Of a stretch of 64,000 nt of DNA, positions 23,749 to 31,650 are shown in pieces. The translations under genes and the position numbers were made by a program. Source of the stretch: CBFGRV01 sp965651265. GTDB taxonomy: Bacteria > Bacteroidota > Rhodothermia > Rhodothermales > VXPQ01. The notes below the pieces were generated by a model, which did not search any database, was not told the DNA's origin, and was given only the letters and a program-made list of their open reading frames with translations. The DNA is taken from contig CBFGRV010000014.1 of the NCBI GenBank assembly GCA_965651265.1, positions 1 to 64,000 on the forward strand. Reading direction: 5' to 3'. The number at the start of each line of letters is the position of its first letter. Position 1 is the first letter of the stretch.

Positions 23749-24966
23749 TCAGCCGGCACCATTCTTCCCGCGCTGCCGCTCCGCGAAGCGCGTTATGCGT
23801 TCGATGGCCTCTTCGATCTTGTCGAGGGCCGTGGCATACGAGCATCGCACGTATCCAGCGCCGCTGGGTCCGAAGGCATCACCCGGAACAACGGCCACTT
23901 TTTCCTCCATCAGCAGGTTCTGGGCAAACTCCTCCGACGAGAGTCCGGTCGACGTGATGTCCGGGAAGCAGTAGAAAGCGCCTTCAGGCTCGAACGTGGG
24001 CAACCCGGCCGCACGCAGGCCATCCACAATCCTTCGGCGGCGTTCGTCATAGGCTCGCCTCATCCGCTCGACGTCGTGCTGGCAATCCTTGATGGCGGCT
24101 ACCGCACCGATCTGACCCATGGTGGGCGCACTCATGACGACGTACTGATGCATCTTGTACATCGCGTGGTAGATGGGCTCCGGTGCACACGCATAGCCGA
24201 TGCGCCAACCCGTCATAGCGTAGTTCTTCGAGAAGCCGCCGAGCAGGATCGTTCGATCGTAGAGTGATTCTATGGAGGGCAGGCAGACATGGCCGCGCTC
24301 ATAAGCTTCCCCATACACGAGCCGGTCGTAGATCTCATCTGAGATGACGAGGAGGTCATTTTCCTCCACGACCTCGGCGATCTCTTCCAGGGTTTCACGG
24401 CGCAGGACGGCGCCCGTCGGATTGTTTGGGTATCCAAGGAAGAGCGCCTTGGTCCGCGGCGTGATGCGCTGCGCGATGTCATCGGCCGTGACCTGGAAAT
24501 CATTCTCCACGCGTGTGGGAACGTAGACGACATTCGCGCCTGCGAAGGTCGCGCTGGGGCCGTAGGATACGAAGCAAGGCTCGGGAATCAGGATTTCATC
24601 TCCCGGATCCAACGTGGCCAGCATGGCGATCTGCATGGCTTCGCTGGCGCCCACCGTGACGATGATCTGCTTGACCGGATCGTAATGGACTCCATAGAGG
24701 CGCTGTAGCTCGCCGGATATGAGTTCCCGCAAGGCCATGAGGCCGGCATTCGCCGTGTAGCCCGTCTTACCCTGCCGCAACGATCGGATGGCGGCCTCGA
24801 TGACCGGCTGGGGTGATACGAAATCCGGCTCTCCGATGCCGAGGGAGATCACGTCCTCCATCGTAGCGGCGATTTCGAAAAATCGGCGGATACCACTGGG
24901 CGGAACCGTACGTCCGCGATGGCTAACCAGCTTGGCGACATCCGCACGTGCAGAAACCTGAGACAT
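23749..24966 (-). CDS. Class I/II pyridoxal-phosphate aminotransferase
   Basis: 405 residues from ATG at 24966. Fold-type I aminotransferase of the aspartate/aromatic group. Landmarks: ISLGIGEPDF, the glycine/aromatic segment KTGYTANAGLMALRE, the cofactor-ring Asp/Tyr motif ISDEIYDRLVY, and the Schiff-base lysine Lys247 in GGFSKNYAMTGWRIGY, with the carboxylate-binding Arg near the end (YVRCSYAT). It resembles the PatA/AspC-like subgroup; whether the amino donor is aspartate, an aromatic amino acid or an intermediate of diaminopimelate synthesis cannot be told. It is divergent from the aldehyde dehydrogenase gene across 147 bp. Confidence 0.92.
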   Translation of the reverse strand: MSQVSARADVAKLVSHRGRTVPPSGIRRFFEIAATMEDVISLGIGEPDFVSPQPVIEAAIRSLRQGKTGYTANAGLMALRELISGELQRLYGVHYDPVKQIIVTVGASEAMQIAMLATLDPGDEILIPEPCFVSYGPSATFAGANVVYVPTRVENDFQVTADDIAQRITPRTKALFLGYPNNPTGAVLRRETLEEIAEVVEENDLLVISDEIYDRLVYGEAYERGHVCLPSIESLYDRTILLGGFSKNYAMTGWRIGYACAPEPIYHAMYKMHQYVVMSAPTMGQIGAVAAIKDCQHDVERMRRAYDERRRRIVDGLRAAGLPTFEPEGAFYCFPDITSTGLSSEEFAQNLLMEEKVAVVPGDAFGPSGAGYVRCSYATALDKIEEAIERITRFAERQRGKNGAG

Positions 24967-25113
24967 GGGCAAACGGCTTTTGACTTTCTAGAATATAGTC
25001 GATTCTTGCACGGTACCGTTGGCCGGAGACGTGGATCCCCGCTTCGCTCGCGCCGTATCGAATCACCGACTTCTCCATACGTACCAAACCGTGATCATAC
25101 GCACAAAGATTGC

Positions 25114-26601
25114 ATGTCAGAACGTTTTCAAAACTACATAGGCGGATCGTGGGTCGATTCGTCGGGCGGTGACACTTTCGAAAGCATCAATCCGGCGCGA
25201 AACGTCGATGTGATCGGCCGCTTTCCTGAATCTACGCCGGACGACGTGGATGCGGCTGTCCGGGCCGCCCGCGAAGCCTTCAAGAGTTGGAGCCGAAAGC
25301 CGGCCCCTCAGCGAGGTGAGATCCTCCGGCGGATCGGAGATCTGCTCACGCAAAGGAAGGACGACATCGCGTTCGAGATGACCCGCGAGATGGGGAAGCC
25401 ATTCGTGGAAACGCGGGGCGACGTGCAAGAGGCGATCGATACGGCTTACTATGCGGCCTCCGAAACGCGGCGCCTTTTCGGCCATACGGTGCCGAGCGAG
25501 CTGCCGGACAAGTTCAACATGAGCGTGCGGAGGCCGATTGGCGTCGTGGGTGTCATCACCGCGTGGAATTTCCCGGTGGCCGTGCCTACCTGGAAGATGT
25601 TTCCCGCGCTGGCTGCCGGCAATACCGTGATTTTCAAGCCATCGGAAGATGCGCCCTATTCCGGGATGCTGCTCGTGCACGTGATGATCGATGCCGGGGT
25701 GCCCGAGGGCGTCGTGAATCTGATTCAGGGCAGCGCCGATGCCGGTCGAGCCCTGGTTGAACACGAGGGCACGGATGCCATCACGTTCACGGGTTCGACG
25801 GAGACGGGATCAAAGATCGGAGAGGTCTGCGGTCGGATGCACAAGCGCTTCTCGATGGAGATGGGGGGCAAGAATCCTCAAATCGTGCTGGACGATGCCG
25901 ACCTCAATCTTGCCCTCGAGGGCGTACTCTGGGGCGCCTTTGGGACCACGGGCCAGCGCTGCACGGCAACAAGCCGCTTGATCCTTCAAAACGGCATCCA
26001 TGATGAATTTGTGGATCGACTCATCGAGCAGGCGAAAGAACTCAAGCTGGGCTATGGGAACGATGACGGCGTCCAGGTGGGACCTCTCATCCATCAAGAG
26101 GCGCTCGACAAGGTCACGCGTTATATCGAGATAGGCCGGCAGGAAGGCGCGGAGCTTCGTCTGGGTGGTCATCGCGCTACGGGAGATGGTCTCGACGACG
26201 GATTCTTCTTCGAACCGACCATCTTCACGGGCGTGAAGCCCACTATGCGGATCGCACAGGAAGAGATCTTCGGTCCGGTCCTTTCCGTCTTCCGTGTAGG
26301 CTCTTATGAGGAGGCCGTAGAGGTTGCCAACAACACCAGGTACGGCCTGTCCTCTAGCATCTATACACGCGATGTACGCCTGGCCTTTCGCGCCATGCAG
26401 GATATCGAGGCAGGGATTACCTACATCAATGGCCCCACCATCGGTGCCGAGGCGCACATGCCGTTTGGAGGCGTCAAACAGACCGGCAACGGGCACCGGG
26501 AAGGGGGTTGGGAGGTCTTCGATTTCTACACCGAAACGAAGACAATCTACGTCGATTACAGCGGACGCTTGCAGAAGGCCCAGATAGATACGGAGGCCTG
26601 A
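25114..26601 (+). CDS. NAD(P)-dependent aldehyde dehydrogenase
   Basis: 495 residues from ATG at 25114, chosen because the conserved start (FQNYIGGSWVDSS) follows directly. The catalytic Cys283 (GQRCTATS), the general base Glu249 (SMEMGGKNP) and Asn152 (AWNFP) of the oxyanion hole are all present, so an active enzyme is expected. The cofactor site TFTGSTETG is typical. The sequence is closest in feel to the ketoglutarate-semialdehyde/aminoadipate-semialdehyde type ALDHs, but substrate cannot be read with confidence. It is a single-gene transcription unit, divergent from the aminotransferase and ended by a strong bidirectional terminator. Confidence 0.93.
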   Translation: MSERFQNYIGGSWVDSSGGDTFESINPARNVDVIGRFPESTPDDVDAAVRAAREAFKSWSRKPAPQRGEILRRIGDLLTQRKDDIAFEMTREMGKPFVETRGDVQEAIDTAYYAASETRRLFGHTVPSELPDKFNMSVRRPIGVVGVITAWNFPVAVPTWKMFPALAAGNTVIFKPSEDAPYSGMLLVHVMIDAGVPEGVVNLIQGSADAGRALVEHEGTDAITFTGSTETGSKIGEVCGRMHKRFSMEMGGKNPQIVLDDADLNLALEGVLWGAFGTTGQRCTATSRLILQNGIHDEFVDRLIEQAKELKLGYGNDDGVQVGPLIHQEALDKVTRYIEIGRQEGAELRLGGHRATGDGLDDGFFFEPTIFTGVKPTMRIAQEEIFGPVLSVFRVGSYEEAVEVANNTRYGLSSSIYTRDVRLAFRAMQDIEAGITYINGPTIGAEAHMPFGGVKQTGNGHREGGWEVFDFYTETKTIYVDYSGRLQKAQIDTEA

Positions 26602-26644
26602 GCCTCCATTGACCCTTCAGGACAAGTCCGGATGTCGCAAACGA

Positions 26645-26685
26645 AAAGGGCGCCATCCCCCAGGGGAAGGCGCCCTTTCTTTTTA
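26645..26685 (+). terminator. Bidirectional rho-independent terminator between ALDH and rpsA
   Basis: A perfect 10-bp stem AAAGGGCGCC/GGCGCCCTTT (26645-26654 with 26669-26678) is followed on the plus strand by CTTTTT; on the minus strand the terminator is followed by TCG after four T. It lies 43 nt past the aldehyde dehydrogenase stop and about 70 nt past the rpsA stop, serving two convergent genes. Confidence 0.85.
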
Positions 26686-26746
26686 TCTATGCCAGTCGGG
26701 GAACGTTAGCAGGCGACTATCGGCGAGCACCCCGCGGATCGCCCGG

Positions 26747-29356
26747 CTACTCGCCCTCTTCGCTCTCCTCCGCCTTGACCTTCTCCTTCTTCGTGGTCCG
26801 CTTACCTTTCGTGGCCTTCGGCTGAGGTTCTTCGTCGGCATCCGACTCGTCGGCTGCGGCGGCCGCTTCCGGCTCCGACACCGAGTCCTCGGCGGGTGCC
26901 TCTTCCTGAGCGGTCTCCGTGGCCTCGGCAGTTCCTTCGGCCTTTGCACCCTCGTCGCCTGCCTCTTGCTTCCGCTTCCCACGGCCACGCGTCTTCGTCG
27001 CTGCCGAATCTTCCGCTTCGGCCGGGGCGTCCGCTGAGGCGGCGTCGGCCTGCTCCGTTTCGACTTCGGCTTGCGCTTCGGGCGTCGATCCTTCGTCCGC
27101 AACGGCGGTTGCATCCTCCGCGGCCGCCGATTCTTGCACCTGCTCGGGCTCGCGCGCCTCGGCCTCTTCGATCTGCGCTTTCAAATCGGCAAGTCCGCTG
27201 AGCTCGCCCAAAGTCGTCGGACCGGACGTTTCTTCGCGTTCCTGGAACTCCTCGAGGTCTCGGCGTTCGCGTTCGCGCCGCTCGCGGCGTTCGCGCTCCT
27301 GCTCTTGACGCTCGGCACGTTCGGTTGCGCGGTCCTGCGCCACTTCGCTGAGCACGATCTCCTTCTGGTTCGGATCGAACTTGATGACGCGAAGCTGTAG
27401 CTCCTGGCCTTCCTTATAGAACTCCTGGAAGTTCTGAGGACCGTGCTTGAGCTCACTGGCCGGCACAAAGGCTTCGACCTCCAGCGGCAGCTCGACGACC
27501 AGCCCACCCTCGTTCGAGCGAACGGCGCGCGCGGTCGTGTCCGTGCCTTCGGCGTAGACCTTAGCGAACTGATTCCACGGGTTCGTCTCGACCTGCTTGT
27601 GGCCAAGGGAAATCCGGCGAGCCTCCTCGTCGACGTTCAGGATGACGACATCCAGCTCCTGGCCCTTCTTGATCATCTCGCTGGGGTGGCGAATTTTCTT
27701 CGTCCACGACAGGTCCGAGATGTGGACCAGACCGTCGATTCCCGGCTCGATCTCGACGAAGACACCGAAGTTGGTGATGTTTCGAACGGTGCCTCGCAGC
27801 ACCGTGCCCGGAGGATAGCGATCGGCAATACCGACCCATGGATCCGGCTCGAGCTGCTTCATGCCGAGCGAGATCTTCTTGTCCTCCTTGTCGATGTTGA
27901 GGATCTTGACCTTCACCAGCTGTCCCAGGGAGACCATCTGGCTCGGGTGGCGAATGTGCTCCGTCCAGCTCATCTCGGAGATATGGACGAGTCCCTCGAT
28001 ACCCTTCTCGAGCTCGACGAACGCGCCGTAATCCGTGATCGACACGACCTTGCCTTCGACGACCGAGCCCTCCTCATATTTCTCTTCGATATCCTCCCAT
28101 GGGTGAGGCTGAAGCTGCTTCAGACCCAGCGAGATTCGCTGCCGCTCCTTGTCGTAATCAAGAACGACGACGTTGAGCTTCTCATCCAGCTCGACGAGTT
28201 CGGACGGATGCGAGACGCGGCCCCAGGAGAGGTCGGTGATGTGCAGGAGACCATCCACACCGCCCAGATCGATGAAGACACCGAAATCCGTGATGTTCTT
28301 GACGGTGCCCTCGAGGATCTGGCCGGGCTCCATGGTCGAGAGAATCTTCTCCCGCTGAGCTTCGAGCTCCTTCTCGATGAGCGCCTTATGCGAGACGACG
28401 ATATTCTCGTTGGCCGGATTGAGCTTTACGATCTTGAACTCCATCCGCTTTTCGAGATAGGCATCGAAGTCGCGAACGGGGCGAACGTCGATCTGTGAAC
28501 CCGGGAGGAAAGCTTCCATCTTCCCGATGTCCAGCTCCACGATCATGCCGCCCTTGATGCGGCGCACGATCGTACCCTCGATGATGCGATCATTCTCGAA
28601 GGCATCCTCGATGCGCTGCCAGCGGCGCAGCTGGTCCGCTTTCGCCTTCGAAAGCACGAGCTGGCCGTGATAATCTTCGAGACGGTCGACGAATACTTCG
28701 ACCTCATCGCCCGGGGAAAGCTCGCGATCGAATTCGTTCAGTGAGACAACGCCGTCGCTCTTGAATCCGATGTCGATGACGGCATCTTTCTCGCCGACGC
28801 TGACGACGCGCCCGTTGACGATCTCCTGCTCGTTTACCTTGGTGAACGTCTGATCGACCAGCTTCATGAGCTGATCGTATCCCTGGCCTGTCTGCTTCTC
28901 TTCTCCGTAGGCTTCCTCGAGCTCCTCGAGCGTGACGACGCGTCCTTCGATCTCGCCGGTATAGCCGATGCGTCCTGTCTTTTCGGTAGCATCCGTATCC
29001 TCGGGAGACATTGCGGGTGCGCTCTCCTCAACGGAATCACCGGCATCCGTTACCTCGACCTCTGCGGCGGGTGTGTCGCCGCCCTCGTCGGCCGGTGCGG
29101 TGCTTTCGATGGCCTCGCCGGAATCATCCGCTGCGGCCGATGCCTCCTGTGCCTCCGCGGTGGGCTCGGTAGCCTCGTCCGCGGATTGATCCGCCCCTTC
29201 GGCTGCGGGCTCTATGGTGGCGTCGGACGAGGACGCGGTCGCGTTAACCTCACCGTTTGCCTGGGATGTGCCTTCTGCCGCCGCAGCCTCGTCGTCCAGA
29301 TTCGTTTCTTCCTCGACTGCTTCTTCCTGGTTTGTTTTCTGCTGATCCTCAGCCAT
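26747..29356 (-). CDS. rpsA: 30S ribosomal protein S1, with long acidic N- and C-terminal extensions
   Basis: 869 residues from ATG at 29356, with GGAG about 8 nt upstream. Six S1 (OB-fold) domains are visible in the middle (about residues 165-700), for example EGTVKNITDFGVFIDLGG, EGKVVSITDYGAFVELEKG and RGTVRNITNFGVFVEIEPG. They bind mRNA and the 30S platform. Odd features are an Ala/Glu/Asp/Ser-rich N-terminal tail of more than 110 residues, and a C-terminal region that first has an Arg/Glu-rich helix (RERRERRERERRD) and then about 150 residues of Ala/Glu with Lys-rich ends (TKGKRTTKKEKVK). E. coli S1 has 557 residues. Similar but shorter tails occur in other Bacteroidota/Rhodothermota. The gene follows cmk, the usual cmk-rpsA pair. 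Confidence 0.95.
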   Translation of the reverse strand: MAEDQQKTNQEEAVEEETNLDDEAAAAEGTSQANGEVNATASSSDATIEPAAEGADQSADEATEPTAEAQEASAAADDSGEAIESTAPADEGGDTPAAEVEVTDAGDSVEESAPAMSPEDTDATEKTGRIGYTGEIEGRVVTLEELEEAYGEEKQTGQGYDQLMKLVDQTFTKVNEQEIVNGRVVSVGEKDAVIDIGFKSDGVVSLNEFDRELSPGDEVEVFVDRLEDYHGQLVLSKAKADQLRRWQRIEDAFENDRIIEGTIVRRIKGGMIVELDIGKMEAFLPGSQIDVRPVRDFDAYLEKRMEFKIVKLNPANENIVVSHKALIEKELEAQREKILSTMEPGQILEGTVKNITDFGVFIDLGGVDGLLHITDLSWGRVSHPSELVELDEKLNVVVLDYDKERQRISLGLKQLQPHPWEDIEEKYEEGSVVEGKVVSITDYGAFVELEKGIEGLVHISEMSWTEHIRHPSQMVSLGQLVKVKILNIDKEDKKISLGMKQLEPDPWVGIADRYPPGTVLRGTVRNITNFGVFVEIEPGIDGLVHISDLSWTKKIRHPSEMIKKGQELDVVILNVDEEARRISLGHKQVETNPWNQFAKVYAEGTDTTARAVRSNEGGLVVELPLEVEAFVPASELKHGPQNFQEFYKEGQELQLRVIKFDPNQKEIVLSEVAQDRATERAERQEQERERRERRERERRDLEEFQEREETSGPTTLGELSGLADLKAQIEEAEAREPEQVQESAAAEDATAVADEGSTPEAQAEVETEQADAASADAPAEAEDSAATKTRGRGKRKQEAGDEGAKAEGTAEATETAQEEAPAEDSVSEPEAAAAADESDADEEPQPKATKGKRTTKKEKVKAEESEEGE

Positions 29357-29377
29357 ATAGTTCTCCGGGTCCACGGC

Positions 29378-29397
29378 GTCCGCGATCAAATGCGGAC
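29378..29397 (-). promoter_or_regulatory. Leader hairpin upstream of rpsA
   Basis: GTCCGC (29378-29383) pairs with GCGGAC (29392-29397), an 8-nt loop between, about 20 nt before the rpsA start. S1 mRNA leaders fold into hairpins used for autocontrol in gamma-proteobacteria; the same purpose here is inference. Confidence 0.35.
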
Positions 29398-29573
29398 CTC
29401 TTACATGGTGGGCCCTTTCCTTTTTTAAAGTGTTCGCACATCGCCCCTTCCTGCGCCGAACGAACGCTTCTTTGATGGAACATGTAGTATTCCCCCAGGG
29501 AAGGGAGCTGCGCCCTGGCCATTCTAGCGGCAACTCGTCGGACGCATCCTGGCGGATTTTTTAGAGAACGTAG

Positions 29574-30260
29574 CTATACGGCGGAAAGGTTCGCGCGTTC
29601 CTTGATGACCTCCAGGACTCGTTCGATTTGATCATCGATTGTGAGGTTCGTCGTATCGACTTCGACGGCATCGTGGGCCTTGACGAGCGGGGCGATGGCG
29701 CGGGTCGAGTCGGCCTCGTCACGCCTCCGGAGCTCCGATAGCACTTGTTCCAGAGAGACCTTCTCCCCGCGCTGCGCCATCTCCTCCTGCCGTCGACGGC
29801 TGCGCTCCACTTCGTCGGCGACGAGAAAGATCTTGACGTCGGCATCGGGAAACACCACCGTTCCGATATCCCGCCCGTCCATGACGACTCCTCCCCCTTC
29901 CTCGACGCGGGCCAGCGCAAGGCGCCGCTGTTCGATGACCAGTTTCTCGCGAACCTGGGGGATCGCGGCGACGGCACTGACCGTGCTCGTTACCTCGGCG
30001 CTACGGATCGCATCGGATACATCCTCGCCGTTCACGAAGACGCGGAGCGCGCCCCGCTCTTCGCGCAGATCGATCTCGATGTGAGGGAGCAAGCGAAGGG
30101 CCTCCTGCGATGACGGCTGGACCCCGGCCCTCAGGAAGGCCAGTGTCACGGCTCGGTACATGGCTCCGGAGTCTATATGGAGGTATCCGAGACGCCGGGC
30201 TACGGCTTTCGCCGTGGTACTCTTGCCGGATCCGGCTGGTCCGTCTATCGCTACAATCAC
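29574..30260 (-). CDS. cmk: Cytidylate kinase
   Basis: 228 residues, normal length; phosphorylates CMP and dCMP with ATP. The P-loop GPAGSGKST is at residues 7-15, followed by HIDSGAMYRAVT, the substrate site DGRDIGTVVFPDA and VADEVERSRRR in the lid. The start is GTG at 30260, directly before the conserved IVAIDGPAG; no ATG is available nearby. The 217-bp gap to rpsA includes the rpsA leader. Confidence 0.95.
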   Translation of the reverse strand: MIVAIDGPAGSGKSTTAKAVARRLGYLHIDSGAMYRAVTLAFLRAGVQPSSQEALRLLPHIEIDLREERGALRVFVNGEDVSDAIRSAEVTSTVSAVAAIPQVREKLVIEQRRLALARVEEGGGVVMDGRDIGTVVFPDADVKIFLVADEVERSRRRQEEMAQRGEKVSLEQVLSELRRRDEADSTRAIAPLVKAHDAVEVDTTNLTIDDQIERVLEVIKERANLSAV

Positions 30261-30420
30261 TGAGTCACAGAGCTATCGCTGGAGAGTCTCGAGCGGCCGC
30301 CTCCCGTCGTCCTGTTCGTGGACACTCCGCCGCATAATGATTATCCGTGCAACACACGATGGACTGCAAGGGGTCCGTGAATTGTGAAACTGGCGCACAC
30401 CGACCGAACTACCGCATCGA

Positions 30421-31041
30421 TCAGGGTTCAGAGGACGTATTTCTGCCGCCGACCTCGCGGTTCACGATAGTAATCGGGTTGGGATAGGCCATCGGACCGA
30501 GCGGAGTGTCGATCGTGGGCGTGGCGCGCAGCTTGATGTTCTGCGGCTCACCTTGACCCGCAACGGCCAGGGCAAGATCGACGAGATCGCGGGCGCTCCG
30601 ATCGAAAAACTCGAGGAGATCGAGCTCGATCCCGATCGGAACATCGCGCGTCTCTCCCGGCGGCAGCAGAATGGTCTGATCCGTCATTCCGCTGATGGTC
30701 TCACGATCTTCAATGAGGAGCGTCCAGTCCATCCGCACGAGGCGGGCCTGCACGTTGTTCTCCTCCGGGTTTTGTGCGGCAACATGGAGCTGGAAGCGCA
30801 GCGGCAGGTCGCGATCGGCTACCGCAGCACCGATTCGGATCACATCCATGGCGGAGAGATCCTCGTAGGATCGAAGCCGTTGTAAATCAATTCCAGCCAG
30901 GGTCGCGTTCGAGACGCGATCCACTGCAAAATTGACGGACCGTAAAGCGGCGATCTCCCGCAAGGTCTGACATCCCTGGAATCCGATCGAGGCTACAAGA
31001 ATTGCGGCGAGGCCGATCAAGGTGCGGCGAAGAGAGCGCAT
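30421..31041 (-). CDS. LEA type-2 / WHy-domain-like lipoprotein
   Basis: 206 residues from ATG at 31041. The first 23 residues are a lipoprotein signal (RRTLIGLAAILVASIGFQGC, lipidated Cys about residue 23). The mature part contains a beta-rich region in which QLHVAAQNPEENNVQARLVR and TILLPPGETRDVPIGIELDL resemble the water-stress/hypersensitive-response (LEA type 2) fold found in many bacterial lipoproteins. It is divergent from the TrmH-family gene with only 30 bp between start codons, so the promoters must overlap. Function is unknown; a role in envelope stress is sometimes proposed for the fold. Confidence 0.65.
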   Translation of the reverse strand: MRSLRRTLIGLAAILVASIGFQGCQTLREIAALRSVNFAVDRVSNATLAGIDLQRLRSYEDLSAMDVIRIGAAVADRDLPLRFQLHVAAQNPEENNVQARLVRMDWTLLIEDRETISGMTDQTILLPPGETRDVPIGIELDLLEFFDRSARDLVDLALAVAGQGEPQNIKLRATPTIDTPLGPMAYPNPITIVNREVGGRNTSSEP

Positions 31042-31071
31042 GCGTAAGTTGCTGGTGTTCAGAGTCGATCG

Positions 31072-31650
31072 ATGCGAAAGCTGAAGCACGAGGAAATACC
31101 ACGTCTAGATCCGGAAACACTCCGGTCATTACCAAAGCATCCCATCTGCGTGCTCGTCCATAACGTACGCTCTATTTACAACGTCGGCTCGATCTTTCGC
31201 ACATCCGACGCGGCACTCATCGAGCGAATCTATCTGAGCGGCATTTCAGGTACACCGGAGAACCGTGGACTGCACAAGACGGCTCTGGGTGCTCAGGACA
31301 CGGTGAGCTGGGAGTACGTGCCGGATCCGGTAGCCCTCGTGGACGAGCTGAAGCGGGAAGGCTACACGATCGCAGCCCTCGAAATAACCGACGAGCCGAC
31401 GGCCACCGTCGACATCGATCGGGATGCGTTTCCGCTGTGCCTCATCGTAGGGAATGAATTGGAGGGAGTCGATGATGCGCTGCTCCGCTGTGCCGATCTC
31501 GCAATGGAAATCCCTCAATTCGGTGCCAAGCAGTCTCTGAACGTTGCCGTGGCCTACGGAATCGCCATCTTCGACATCGTGCGCCGATATCGCGCATTCT
31601 CCGGCCTTCCCTCTGACCTCACGAACCGGGTCGCCGTCGATGAGCGGTAA
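31072..31650 (+). CDS. TrmH/SpoU-family RNA 2'-O-methyltransferase
   Basis: 192 residues. A SPOUT (knotted) methyltransferase without an extra RNA-binding domain. Family motifs: motif 1 HNVRSIYNVGSIFRTSDA (conserved Asn and Arg), motif 2 LIVGNELEGV and motif 3 MEIPQFGAKQSLNVAVA (normally IPM.G...SLNVS.A). These bind S-adenosylmethionine and contribute the knot. Substrate is a tRNA or rRNA ribose; the short form is like TrmL/TrmH but the exact target cannot be read. The stop codon overlaps the start of the methylmalonyl-CoA mutase gene by 11 bp, which suggests co-transcription with an unrelated metabolic operon. Confidence 0.88.
   Translation: MRKLKHEEIPRLDPETLRSLPKHPICVLVHNVRSIYNVGSIFRTSDAALIERIYLSGISGTPENRGLHKTALGAQDTVSWEYVPDPVALVDELKREGYTIAALEITDEPTATVDIDRDAFPLCLIVGNELEGVDDALLRCADLAMEIPQFGAKQSLNVAVAYGIAIFDIVRRYRAFSGLPSDLTNRVAVDER

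Noticed and set aside
24971..25000. Promoter TTGACT...TATAGT upstream of the aldehyde dehydrogenase
   Set aside because: The two hexamers are only 8 nt apart, far below the 16-18 nt needed for a sigma-70 promoter.
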